64,000 bases of DNA from Alphaproteobacteria bacterium (GTDB taxonomy: Bacteria > Pseudomonadota > Alphaproteobacteria > Rhizobiales > GCA-2746425), in assembly GCA_024743215.1 (NCBI GenBank), contig JANSWZ010000001.1:1054001-1118000 (forward strand), in the 5' to 3' direction. Shown piece by piece: positions 53,105-61,776 of the stretch (positions are counted from its first letter, which is position 1; every line of letters begins with the position of its first letter). The position numbers were made by a program, and so were the translations under genes. The notes under the pieces are model-generated. The model was not told the DNA's origin. It made no database searches and was given only the letters and a program-made list of their open reading frames with translations.

Positions 53105-55096
53105 ATGCCGGATACAAAACGACTGCTTGTCTGCGATTGCGCTGGGTCCATGGCACTTAATCCGGAAATTCTGGGGAAAGCGGCCGGCGTTGAAGGTGTA
53201 ACTGCGTGCAGTTTTTTGTGCACGGACCAGGTTCAGGTGGCCACCGATGCCCTGTCAGAGGGCGGCGATGTAACAATTGCCTGCCGCCAAGAGGCTGATT
53301 TCTTTGAAGACCTTGCCGAAGAGCTTGGTGCAAGCGAGCGTTTGCAGACAGTTGATATTCGCGATCGTGCAGGCTGGACAAACGACGAAAATGCCGTTCC
53401 AAAACAGGCCGCGCTGCTTGCAGAAGTAGCACTCCCACGCCCGCAGACACCATCCAGGGATGTGACATCAGGAGGGGTTTGTTTGATTCTCGGCGCTGAT
53501 GAGACAGCTCTGACTGCGGCTAAACGTCTCTCTGATGTGTTGGCCGTTACCTGCCTGATGACAGAAGCACCGGACTTTGTGCGTCCGATCAACAGCTATG
53601 ATCTTGCGATGGGAAACATCTCAAAGGCCAGCGGAACAATTGGCAGGTTTGAGGTGACTGTTGATCAGTACGCTCCCATGCAACGCACCGGGCGCGGCCA
53701 TCCAGGGTTTCTAGCGGCGAAAGACGGTGCCCGTTCACAGTGCGATATAATACTCGATATCAGAGGCCAAACTCCGCTGTTTCCTGCGCCGGAAAAGCGC
53801 GATGGCTATTTCCATGCTGATCCAAAAGACAAGCTGGGTGTTGAACGCGCAATTTTCGACGCGTCGCAAATGGTGGGTACGTTTGAAAAGCCTCTGTACA
53901 TTCGTTTCGACCCGTCGATCTGCGCCCATTCGCGGGCACAGCAAACCGGTTGTAGCAAGTGTCTGAACATCTGCCCGACAGGGGCCATTACTCCCGCAGG
54001 AGATGTGGTCTCCATAGACGAGAATATCTGTGCCGGTTGCGGCGCCTGTGCAGCTGTCTGCCCATCTGGTGCTGCCAGCTATGATGACCCTTCGGTTGAC
54101 TACCTGTTCCGCCGTTTGCGTGTCCTTTCACAGACATTTCGAGATTCTGGCGGGGTATCGCCCAGAGTTCTGTTCCATGACGAGGAACATGGCGGAGAAA
54201 TGATCCGCCTCTCTGCGCGTTTTGGGCGTGGTTTACCGGCAGATGTTATTCCAGTCGATGTTTCCAATGTCGAGGGCGTGGGCCATGCCGAGCTGATTGC
54301 GGCTATGGGCGTCGGTTTCACCGAAGCGCTGATACTGATCGGGCCGAAAACGGATCTGACTGCGCCAGAAACAGAAATTGAAATCGCGCGTGCAATTCTT
54401 GAAGGCGGTGGCCACAATCCGGAGTTGGTGCGCCTGTTGCGCCCTCAGGCACCGGATGATCTGGAAGCCATTTTGTATGATCGTCCGATTGAGCCCATCA
54501 AGGTGGAACCTATCCTGCCTCTTGGCAGCCGCCGCGATGTGACCCGGCTTGCATCGGCAACTCTGTCGCCAGCAGTCGAAGCGCCCATCGAATTGCCACA
54601 AGGTGCGCCCTATGGTGCCATTGTAATTGACAAAGACCTTTGCACGCTTTGCCTGTCCTGCATTTCTTTGTGTCCAGTGGGTGCTCTGACAGATCATGCT
54701 GATCGTCCGGCGGTGAATTTTCAGGAAAGCGCCTGCCTTCAATGTGGCATCTGCAAAAGCACATGTCCGGAAAGCGCGATTTCTCTGATGCCGCAACTGA
54801 ATCTTTCCAAGCAAGCTATCATTCCGCAAATGCTGCATGAGGAAGAGCCGTTCGAATGCATCGAATGCAGCAAGCCCTTTGGCGTTAAAAGCACAATCAA
54901 CAAGGTGGTTGAGAAGCTTGAAGGCAAGCACTGGATGTATACAAATTCCGACAATTCCAAACTTATTCAGATGTGTGATGACTGCCGCGTGAGAGCGCAA
55001 TATCATGGCGAAAACTCACCTTTCCAGGCTGGCGAGCGACCTACAATCCGCACAACCGATGATTATCTGACCGGTAAACTGGACGATACGGAATAA
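53105..55096 (+). CDS. Large multi-cluster 4Fe-4S ferredoxin-like protein of the FDH locus
   Basis: A 663-residue cytosolic protein. The N-terminal third has CDCAGSM and a CRQE segment; two ferredoxin motifs, CSKCLNICPTG and CAGCGACAAVCPSG, lie near 283-320; two more, CTLCLSCISLCPVG and CLQCGICKSTCPES, near 515-560. A C-terminal CIECSKPFG with CDDC looks like a zinc ribbon. No signal peptide. It may carry electrons or build Fe-S or bis-MGD centres for FDH. It precedes the phosphatase-like gene by 12 bases. Confidence 0.88.
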   Translation: MPDTKRLLVCDCAGSMALNPEILGKAAGVEGVTACSFLCTDQVQVATDALSEGGDVTIACRQEADFFEDLAEELGASERLQTVDIRDRAGWTNDENAVPKQAALLAEVALPRPQTPSRDVTSGGVCLILGADETALTAAKRLSDVLAVTCLMTEAPDFVRPINSYDLAMGNISKASGTIGRFEVTVDQYAPMQRTGRGHPGFLAAKDGARSQCDIILDIRGQTPLFPAPEKRDGYFHADPKDKLGVERAIFDASQMVGTFEKPLYIRFDPSICAHSRAQQTGCSKCLNICPTGAITPAGDVVSIDENICAGCGACAAVCPSGAASYDDPSVDYLFRRLRVLSQTFRDSGGVSPRVLFHDEEHGGEMIRLSARFGRGLPADVIPVDVSNVEGVGHAELIAAMGVGFTEALILIGPKTDLTAPETEIEIARAILEGGGHNPELVRLLRPQAPDDLEAILYDRPIEPIKVEPILPLGSRRDVTRLASATLSPAVEAPIELPQGAPYGAIVIDKDLCTLCLSCISLCPVGALTDHADRPAVNFQESACLQCGICKSTCPESAISLMPQLNLSKQAIIPQMLHEEEPFECIECSKPFGVKSTINKVVEKLEGKHWMYTNSDNSKLIQMCDDCRVRAQYHGENSPFQAGERPTIRTTDDYLTGKLDDTE

Positions 55097-55108
55097 GGAG
55101 TTGCCATC

Positions 55109-55687
55109 TTGGCAGATGTGTTGCGCTATCTCTCGCACCCACAAGTGCGCGTGGACCCCACAATTGCAGTGCCAGACTGGGGCCTTTCGGACATTGGCCG
55201 ATCGCGAACCGAAAGCATCAGCCATTCGCTTTCACTCCAGAGCACCGCGTCGATCATCAGCAGTTCAGAACGAAAGGCCGTCGAAACCGCAGACCTGCTG
55301 GCAAGGCCATTGAAACTGCGGGTCCAGGAGCGGCCAGCCACTCATGAGAATGACCGCAGTGCGACCGGCTTCTTATCACCCGATATTTTTGAAGAAACCG
55401 CCAACCGATTCTTTGAATGCCCTCTTGAGAGTATTGATGGTTGGGAACGCGCTATTGATGCCCAAAGCCGAATTGTAGCTGAGGTGAATTCCGCCATCCA
55501 AGACCATGTATCGGGCGATCTGCTGATTGTGGGACATGGCGGCGTTGGAACCCTGCTTTATTGCCATTTTGCAGATATGCCAATCTCGCGCGCATATGAT
55601 CAACCCGCTGGCGGCGGCAATTTTTTTACAATCGATCTGGCGACACGAAAACCGCTTCACCACTGGCTGCCAATGGAAGAGCTCTAA
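55109..55687 (+). CDS. Histidine phosphatase-superfamily protein with altered RHG motif
   Basis: A 192-residue protein from a TTG with AAGGAG eight bases upstream. The second half fits the phosphoglycerate mutase-like fold: SSSERKAVETADLLA, THENDRS and the second catalytic His in LLIVGHGGVGTLL. The first motif, normally LxRHGQ, reads YLSHPQ: the His is kept but Arg and Gly are lost, so phosphate binding is probably changed. Part of the ferredoxin-like operon. Confidence 0.82.
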   Translation: MADVLRYLSHPQVRVDPTIAVPDWGLSDIGRSRTESISHSLSLQSTASIISSSERKAVETADLLARPLKLRVQERPATHENDRSATGFLSPDIFEETANRFFECPLESIDGWERAIDAQSRIVAEVNSAIQDHVSGDLLIVGHGGVGTLLYCHFADMPISRAYDQPAGGGNFFTIDLATRKPLHHWLPMEEL

Positions 55688-55727
55688 GCCCGGACCGTTG
55701 CCAAAGCTCATGGTATGGTAAAATTGG

Positions 55728-56894
55728 TTAAGCCTCAGGGGCAGATAGCAAATGTGCCTGAACGGCGCGCGCAATAATGCGCTCCTCATCTGTGGAAATA
55801 ACCATCAGACGTGTTGCACCATTTCCGATATCCCGGGCATTTTCTTGGTTTTTTACCTGATCTACAGCAAGGCCAAGATAGCCCAGACCATCGACAATCC
55901 GCTCACGGATTACGGTTGCATTTTCTCCAATGCCCCCACAAAAAACCAGCGCGTCCAGGCCGCAGAGCACTGCGGTCATTGCGCCAATTTCACGGCGTGC
56001 ACGAAACACATAATAGTCAATTGCTTCAGCTGCTTGCGGACTGTCTGACGCCAGCAGACTGCGCATATCGCTGGATTCCCCAGACAGACCCAAGAGCCCG
56101 CTGCGTGTGTATAAGAGGCTGTTCACGTCCTCCGGGCTCATGCCATTTTGCTGCATCATGTAAAGCACAACGCCAGGGTCAAGCTGCCCGCAACGCGTGC
56201 CCATCGGCAATCCATCCAGCGCGGTGAACCCCATCGTCGAGCCAATGCTTTTGCCAGCTTTTATGGCACACATGGATGCGCCATTTCCCAAATGCGCAAC
56301 AATAACGCGGCCCTGATGCAGATCCGGATAGTCTCTTTTAAGAACACCGGTGATGTAATCGTAACTCAACCCATGAAACCCATAACGGCGGATACCCTGG
56401 TCATAAAAAGAGCGAGGCAATGCGAACGTGTCGTTGACCCAAGGGTGACTGCGGTGGAAAGACGTATCGAAGCATCCGATCTGCACGGCATCGGGAAACA
56501 CGTTACGCGCCACTTCCACGCCAGCCAGATTGTATGGTTGATGAAGTGGTGCCATCGGACAGAGTTTTCGCAAAGCCTCAACGGTTGACGGTGTCAAAAG
56601 TGCGGGCTTGGTAAATTGGAGCCCCCCATGAACAATGCGATGGCCGATTCCGGCAATTTCCAAACCTTCCTGGTGTGTCTCCAAAGCCTTTAAAGCAACA
56701 GCCAGTGCTTCAGAATGGGTTGCAGCGGCAACCGGTTGGTCGAATGTTGCGGCATCGCTCTGGATACTCAGTTGGGCAGCCTGCCCGATCCTGTCGACCT
56801 GCCCGTCTACCAGCATCACCGGTTCCACAGACGCTCGATATAGACCAAATTTCAGCGACGACGAACCGGTATTCAGAATCAGGATGCCTGTCAT
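55728..56894 (-). CDS. ackA: Acetate kinase
   Basis: A 388-residue acetate/propionate kinase forming acetyl phosphate from acetate and ATP, or the reverse. NTGSSSLKFGLY, GIGHRIVHGG, CFDTSFHRSHP, RRYGFHGLSYDYI, VAHLGNGASM and VFCGGIGENA are the family signatures. No pta gene is adjacent. It stands between two parts of the FDH accessory set, facing the phosphatase-like gene. The 293 bases upstream hold no convincing gene. Confidence 0.94.
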   Translation of the reverse strand: MTGILILNTGSSSLKFGLYRASVEPVMLVDGQVDRIGQAAQLSIQSDAATFDQPVAAATHSEALAVALKALETHQEGLEIAGIGHRIVHGGLQFTKPALLTPSTVEALRKLCPMAPLHQPYNLAGVEVARNVFPDAVQIGCFDTSFHRSHPWVNDTFALPRSFYDQGIRRYGFHGLSYDYITGVLKRDYPDLHQGRVIVAHLGNGASMCAIKAGKSIGSTMGFTALDGLPMGTRCGQLDPGVVLYMMQQNGMSPEDVNSLLYTRSGLLGLSGESSDMRSLLASDSPQAAEAIDYYVFRARREIGAMTAVLCGLDALVFCGGIGENATVIRERIVDGLGYLGLAVDQVKNQENARDIGNGATRLMVISTDEERIIARAVQAHLLSAPEA

Positions 56895-57187
56895 TGCCCA
56901 GTCGCTTCGCTGTAAAAGAGAACCATCAAAGGCATGGAGAGTCTGGACCGATTACCATTGGCATTGCCGAATGTTTTGGCGCCGATGATATGCGCAATTT
57001 CAATGGTGTCTTTGAACAAAATCCGTGTCCTTACAAGTTCATGATTTGCCAGTTTTAACCGGTCGGCATGACAGTAAGACTGTTAAATCTGATTCCCGGA
57101 CGAAAACGAACAGCCCAAATTCCATTGTTGAATATGATTTATCATATACCGCTTTACGAAAATGAATGTGACCCACGTCAAAAGCCC

Positions 57188-57973
57188 TTATCGGGCTTCA
57201 ACAGTGCCCCCCAAATCTTTCGTAGGCATTTTTGCAACGAATGAGGCGATTGCTTCAACATCCTCGATTGTCATGACGAGAGGCGCGATAGGGGACGGAC
57301 GCGCCGGGTCAAACGGTTCGGTGATACCTTCAATCTGGGTAAAAGCAGGATGCGGATTGATGGTCCAGAATGCGGCAAAGCTTTCAGGCCAGTCAGGGAG
57401 CGTTTTCAGCGCCCCAAAAGACGGCGTTGACCCGATACCACCAAAGGGATTGCGGTTGTCGACGACATGACATCGACCACAATGCAACAAGGCCAGTTTT
57501 GAACCAAGATTTGCATCGCCTTCAATTTCAACTTTTACTTCTTCGACAATCTTTTTCGCACCGGGCGTGAACAATTGACTGCCGTCTGGTTTGAAACTTT
57601 CAATCGCCGCGCGCCCAGGACCGCTTTGCAGCCAGTCCAGCAATTTGGCGATTTTTTCCTGGAGGGCCGGATCGGGAGAGATTGGTGCCAGAAAATACGG
57701 CACGCCATCTGCCGAACTCATGACCGCAACACCATCTGCAGCTTCAGGCAGCAGGCTTGCTGCACCAAGCTCCCCTTCCACAACCGCTTCAACCCGAATA
57801 CGGGTCTTGAAGCGAAACCGCGGAAACAAGTGTTGTGTGAGCCCACTTTCAATGAGGTGATCCGGGACAATCAGTCGCAGATCAGCTTCCTGTGCATCCG
57901 CAATGGGCAGCTTTAGCCCCAATACAGCTATCGCGGATATCAAAAGACTTCCTATCAGATGTTTGACAGGCAT
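57188..57973 (-). CDS. Cytochrome c with a shortened TupA-like N-terminal domain
   Basis: A 261-residue secreted protein. After a signal peptide (about 1-27), residues 30-145 resemble the two ends of TupA joined with the middle missing: ESGLTQHLFPRFRFKTRIRV against NSGLYDALLPEFKEMSGIEV, and ISPD then DWLQSGPGRAAIESFKPDG against ISPD then DWILSSNGQDAIAAYQRDG. The tungstate-site TTST is lost. A cytochrome c domain follows, with heme motif CGRCH (165-169) and a possible Met ligand at 234. It may have a structural or electron-transfer role with FDH. Confidence 0.8.
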   Translation of the reverse strand: MPVKHLIGSLLISAIAVLGLKLPIADAQEADLRLIVPDHLIESGLTQHLFPRFRFKTRIRVEAVVEGELGAASLLPEAADGVAVMSSADGVPYFLAPISPDPALQEKIAKLLDWLQSGPGRAAIESFKPDGSQLFTPGAKKIVEEVKVEIEGDANLGSKLALLHCGRCHVVDNRNPFGGIGSTPSFGALKTLPDWPESFAAFWTINPHPAFTQIEGITEPFDPARPSPIAPLVMTIEDVEAIASFVAKMPTKDLGGTVEAR

Positions 57974-58053
57974 TTCCCTCTCCCTGGATATTCGCTACAC
58001 CTTAATCGCAGAGAAATGTGCTGTGCAAGAAAACAAGTGACGCAGCTATTTGA

Positions 58054-58072
58054 GGTGCAAACCAATTGCACC
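58054..58072. promoter_or_regulatory. Inverted repeat GGTGCAA-ACCAA-TTGCACC before the DUF6494 gene
   Basis: Perfect 7-bp arms around a 5-base spacer, 22 bases before the DUF6494 start, in the 120-bp divergent region shared with the cytochrome c gene. Operator or leader hairpin. Confidence 0.5.
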
Positions 58073-58093
58073 CATAAAAACAGGGAGACCAGC

Positions 58094-58306
58094 ATGGACA
58101 ACGAAGCCTTCAATATGTCCCTTCGCAAATTTCTGAAGAAGGTCGGCGTGACCTCTCAGCAGGAAATAGAGGAAGCAGTACGTGCCGCCAGAGACGCTGG
58201 CTCACTTGGGGACGGACCATTGAGAGCCCGCATGGTTCTGACGCTTGATGGCGTCGAGCTTGAGCATGTGGTCGAAGGTGACATCGCGCTGATGGATACT
58301 CAATGA
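58094..58306 (+). CDS. DUF6494 small protein
   Basis: A 70-residue cytosolic protein, MDNEAFNMSLRKFLKKVG onward, with AGGGAG upstream. It matches the small DUF6494 family by its N-terminal helix and TLDGVELEHVVEGDIAL tail. Its stop overlaps the Mrp start (ATGA), making it the leader of a four-gene operon linked to FDH loci. Function unknown. Confidence 0.8.
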   Translation: MDNEAFNMSLRKFLKKVGVTSQQEIEEAVRAARDAGSLGDGPLRARMVLTLDGVELEHVVEGDIALMDTQ

Positions 58307-59412
58307 GCGAACCAACTCTTGAGGCAGTCCGGGCCGCTCTTTCCAAAATTATTGACCCGGCGCAGGGAAAAGACATCATCTCCACAGGCCAAGTGCAGGG
58401 GTTGGGTGTTAACGGCGAACGCGTCAGCTTCATTCTGGAAGTGGATCCCAACCGTGGGTCTGCCATGGAACCCTTGCGCAAGGCCGCGGAGGAAGCTGTA
58501 AAATCCGTTCCAGGTATTGTTGCAGTGAATGTAGTGATGACCGCACACTCAGGTGAAGGTCAGGCAAAACCGGCAGCGGCTGCCCCAAAAGGCGCGCCCC
58601 CCGGTTTTCCGATCAAAGCGCCCAAGCCATTGGAAGGCGCGTCAAAACGGGTGCCCGGTGTTGACCGGATCATCGCTGTTGCATCTGGCAAGGGCGGTGT
58701 CGGGAAATCAACCGTCTCGTCCAATCTGGCTGTGGCTCTGGCGGCACAGGGCAAGCGGGTCGGCCTGCTGGATGCTGATGTTTACGGGCCCAGCCAGCCA
58801 CGCATGCTGGGCGTTTCAGGACGACCGTCAAGTCCTGATGGTCATATCATCCTGCCGCTGCGCAACCACGGCGTTACGCTGATGTCGATTGGCCTGATGA
58901 CCGGTGAAGATGAAGCCGTTGTCTGGCGTGGTCCCATGCTGATGGGTGCCTTGCAACAGATGCTGACACAGGTGCAATGGGGCCGTCTCGACGTGCTTCT
59001 GGTCGATTTGCCGCCCGGCACCGGTGATGTGCAGATGACTCTGTGCCAAAAGGCTGAGGTCGATGGTGTCGTTATTGTCTCGACGCCTCAGGATATTGCA
59101 CTGATTGACGCCCGTAAGGGCATCGATATGTTCCAGAAAATGGACACACCCATTCTGGGCATTATCGAAAACATGTCGTCTTTTATCTGCTCAACCTGCC
59201 AGACCGTGCATCATCCATTCGGTCATGGCGGCGCAAAGGCAGAAGCCGAAAAGCTGGGTGTTCCTTTTCTCGGCGAGATTCCGTTAGATTTGGATATCCG
59301 CATTGCCAGCGATGGCGGCGCGCCTATTGTGGCAGCCAAGCCGGACAGTCCGCAGACAAAGGCTTTTTGGGATGTTGCTGAGAATTTGATGAAATCGGAT
59401 GCAATGACATGA
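58303..59412 (+). CDS. apbC: Mrp/ApbC-family Fe-S cluster carrier ATPase
   Basis: A 369-residue P-loop ATPase. An N-terminal MIP18-like domain (about 1-85) is followed by a Pro/Ala linker and the deviant Walker A VASGKGGVGKST, LLVDLPPGTGD and the C-terminal CSTC motif that binds the transient cluster. It delivers [4Fe-4S] clusters to apo-proteins. Here it is overlapped on both sides by FDH-associated unknown genes, so a dedicated role for the FDH or ferredoxin-like protein is likely, though housekeeping use is possible. Confidence 0.92.
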   Translation: MSEPTLEAVRAALSKIIDPAQGKDIISTGQVQGLGVNGERVSFILEVDPNRGSAMEPLRKAAEEAVKSVPGIVAVNVVMTAHSGEGQAKPAAAAPKGAPPGFPIKAPKPLEGASKRVPGVDRIIAVASGKGGVGKSTVSSNLAVALAAQGKRVGLLDADVYGPSQPRMLGVSGRPSSPDGHIILPLRNHGVTLMSIGLMTGEDEAVVWRGPMLMGALQQMLTQVQWGRLDVLLVDLPPGTGDVQMTLCQKAEVDGVVIVSTPQDIALIDARKGIDMFQKMDTPILGIIENMSSFICSTCQTVHHPFGHGGAKAEAEKLGVPFLGEIPLDLDIRIASDGGAPIVAAKPDSPQTKAFWDVAENLMKSDAMT

Positions 59413-60137
59413 TCCTTGGCCAACCTGACCCGGAGGTGCCGCAATTCCCGCCCATGTTCCGTGGTGAACCGTTGCGCGCAAATCTTGATCCTTTTTCCAA
59501 GGCGATTTCTTCGGCTATGCGCGGTATTGATCCGGGATTGATCGTTTGGTCGGAAGACAAAAACACAGCAAAAGCTGCTCTGGTTCTGGCACCTGAAGAG
59601 CCTTTGGAAACTGCCATTGGAGCGGTGTTTGCAGCCTTTCTGGGCCTGAGCGACAGTCTTGGTGCCCTCGCACCACCTGAAGTTGCCGTTCATTTTCAAT
59701 GGCCTAATCGGATCAAGGTCAATGGTGGACTATGCGGCCGCATAAAAATTGCCGCTGATACCACCATCCCCGATCAGGAGCCCAATTGGATTGTCATTGG
59801 CCTTGAACTGCCGCTTTTGCCCGATCATGAATATGAGCCTGGCGATAGCCCGAATGAAACCACTTTGGTCGAGGAAGGTTGTGGCGAAATTACCCGCACT
59901 CAGTTGATTGAGGGCTGGTCACGTCACACCCTGGTCTGGATAAACCGATATGTGGATGATGGATTTGCGCCGTTGCATGCGGCCTGGCGCAGCAAGTGCG
60001 ATTCACTCGGCGAGCCGATCGAACTGCCGCGTAAAGGCGTGTTCATGGGCCTTGATGAGCTGGGCGGCATGCTTTTGAAAGATGATGACGGGACCCATAT
60101 CATTCCCCTCACCCAACAGTTGGAGGCGACCGCGTGA
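59409..60137 (+). CDS. Biotin/lipoate-ligase-like protein (DUF4444 type)
   Basis: A 242-residue protein resembling the biotin/lipoate A/B ligase superfamily: VVW-like VWSEDKNTAKAALVLAPEEP, HFQWPNRIKVNGGLCGRIKIA and WIVIGLELPL in the ligase core, and a C-terminal MGLDELGGMLL region like DUF4444. The KVNGGLCGR segment corresponds to the ligase lysine motif. It overlaps both neighbours. Which acyl or cofactor group it transfers, if any, is unknown. Confidence 0.78.
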   Translation: MILGQPDPEVPQFPPMFRGEPLRANLDPFSKAISSAMRGIDPGLIVWSEDKNTAKAALVLAPEEPLETAIGAVFAAFLGLSDSLGALAPPEVAVHFQWPNRIKVNGGLCGRIKIAADTTIPDQEPNWIVIGLELPLLPDHEYEPGDSPNETTLVEEGCGEITRTQLIEGWSRHTLVWINRYVDDGFAPLHAAWRSKCDSLGEPIELPRKGVFMGLDELGGMLLKDDDGTHIIPLTQQLEATA

Positions 60138-60610
60138 AACTGGCCCGAACAATTCGTTTCGATGATTCAGACCTGAATGTCTTTGAAAACACGGCAGAAC
60201 TGGATGAGTGGGCGCTTTCAGGCGCATTCGAATTTTCCAATTGGACCGAAGCAGATTTGACCGGCAAGGGACGCCAGGCTTTCGCAAATGGCTGGATGGG
60301 TCTTGAGAGCTTTGGACGGTCAACCTTTGTGGCCGTTACGGCCATCAGTGAGCGCGAATATGACGACCTGATCGACAGGCTATCGGTCCATTTCGTTCAG
60401 CGCTATGGCGCACCCAGTCTTGAAGCTGCGCGCGGTCCCGCAGTTGAAGAAATCGAACACATGCGCCAGATGTGCGAAGATCATGAAGACAACACCTTGC
60501 TGATTGTCGAACGTGAACTTGTTGAAAGCGGCGTTAAAGAAAGCTTTCGTGTTCTCAAACCGCAAGATGCGGATTTGGCGCAGTTTGCGGTCCATGGAGA
60601 TATGGAATAG
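60134..60610 (+). CDS. DUF6505 protein
   Basis: A 158-residue cytosolic protein starting at GTG within the stop of the ligase-like gene. KLARTIRFDDSDLNVFENTAELDEWALSGAF and GRQAFANGWMGLESFGRSTFVAV match DUF6505; the C-terminal half is acidic with EEIEHMRQMCEDHEDN. It ends the DUF6494-apbC-ligase operon at a long stem-loop. Function unknown. Confidence 0.8.
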   Translation: MKLARTIRFDDSDLNVFENTAELDEWALSGAFEFSNWTEADLTGKGRQAFANGWMGLESFGRSTFVAVTAISEREYDDLIDRLSVHFVQRYGAPSLEAARGPAVEEIEHMRQMCEDHEDNTLLIVERELVESGVKESFRVLKPQDADLAQFAVHGDME

Positions 60611-60630
60611 GCAATGATGCCCGTTGCGGC

Positions 60631-60661
60631 AGCCTGACAATCTGATTCAGATCGTCAGGCT
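60631..60661. terminator. Bidirectional terminator-like stem between convergent genes
   Basis: AGCCTGAC and GTCAGGCT enclose a single mismatch and an inner ATCTG-ATT-CAGAT stem, 13 pairs in all. It lies between the ends of DUF6505 and the isomerase gene. No long T-run follows on either strand. Confidence 0.6.
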
Positions 60662-60684
60662 TAACTGTTGATATCGTTATTAAA

Positions 60685-61740
60685 TCACAGACCCAGCATG
60701 GACTTGATTTGCGCTTCATCAGTTTCGCCACCGGCAAAGTCGTCAAACGCTTTTTCTGTCACTTCAATGATGTGGTCTGAGATAAATGGGGCGCCTTCCG
60801 CAGCGCCCTGCTCAGGATGTTTCAGGCAGCACTCCCATTCCAGAACCGCCCAGCTATCGTAATTATACTTGGACATTTTTGAGAAGATGCCGGCAAAATC
60901 AACTTGTCCATCGCCCAGAGAGCGAAAGCGCCCTGCCCGATTTTCCCAGGATTGATAGCCCGAATAAACACCCTGACGGCCATCGGGATTGAACTCTGCA
61001 TCCTTGACGTGAAAGGCAGAAATTCTCTCATGATAAATGTCGATAAAGGCCAGGTAGTCGAGCTGCTGGAGCACGAAATGCGATGGATCATAATTGATCA
61101 TGCAGCGCTTATGCCCCTTTAGCTGCTCCAGAAACATTTCAAATGTGACGCCGTCAAACACATCTTCGCCGGGATGAATTTCGTAGGCGACATCGACACC
61201 CTGGTCCTCATAAGCATCCAGAATCGGTTTCCAGCGCCGCGCAAGTTCAGCAAAAGCTTCTTCGATCAAACCCGCCGGACGCTGTGGCCATGGGTAAAGG
61301 TATGGGAAGGCCAATGCGCCGGGGAAGGAAACGGATACATCAAGCCCCAGATTGCGGGATGCCACTGCAGCCTTCACCATCTGATCCACCGCCCATTCCT
61401 GACGGGCTTTCGGATTGCCGTGAACTGACGCGGGCGCAAATGCGTCAAACTGACTGTCATAAGCGGGATGAACGGCAACAAGCTGGCCCTGAAGATGCGT
61501 GGAGAGCTCCGTAATCTCAACGCCGGAATCTGCACAGATTCCTTTCACTTCATCACAGTAGGTCTTTGATTCTGCAGCTTTTTCCAGATCAAACAGAGAG
61601 CCTACAAAGGTTGGTATCTGAACTCCCTTATAGCCATGATCTGCCGCCCATTTTGTGATGTTCGGCAAGGTGTCAAAAGGTGCTGCATCCCCTGCAAATT
61701 GTGCCAGAAAAATTGCCGGTCCTTTTATTGTCGTCGCCAT
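60685..61740 (-). CDS. Sugar phosphate isomerase/epimerase, xylose-isomerase-like TIM barrel
   Basis: A 351-residue AP-endonuclease-2/xylose isomerase-like barrel. Metal-site residues appear in YEIHPGEDVFDG, MINYDPSHFV, HVKDAEFN and LEWEC. It is longer than IolE or IolI and belongs to the isomerase group often beside Gfo/Idh oxidoreductases. With iolB and iolC upstream on the same strand it probably acts on an inosose or related cyclitol. Confidence 0.85.
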   Translation of the reverse strand: MATTIKGPAIFLAQFAGDAAPFDTLPNITKWAADHGYKGVQIPTFVGSLFDLEKAAESKTYCDEVKGICADSGVEITELSTHLQGQLVAVHPAYDSQFDAFAPASVHGNPKARQEWAVDQMVKAAVASRNLGLDVSVSFPGALAFPYLYPWPQRPAGLIEEAFAELARRWKPILDAYEDQGVDVAYEIHPGEDVFDGVTFEMFLEQLKGHKRCMINYDPSHFVLQQLDYLAFIDIYHERISAFHVKDAEFNPDGRQGVYSGYQSWENRAGRFRSLGDGQVDFAGIFSKMSKYNYDSWAVLEWECCLKHPEQGAAEGAPFISDHIIEVTEKAFDDFAGGETDEAQIKSMLGL

Positions 61741-61776
61741 AGTCTACTCCCTGATTTGTGTCTTGAGAATTTCGGC

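Noticed and set aside
56891-57019. Possible 42-residue minus-strand ORF starting at TTG with AGGA upstream and ending within the ackA start (ATGA overlap)
   Set aside because: Non-ATG start, no recognisable family and unremarkable composition. The overlap is suggestive but could be chance; conservation would be needed.
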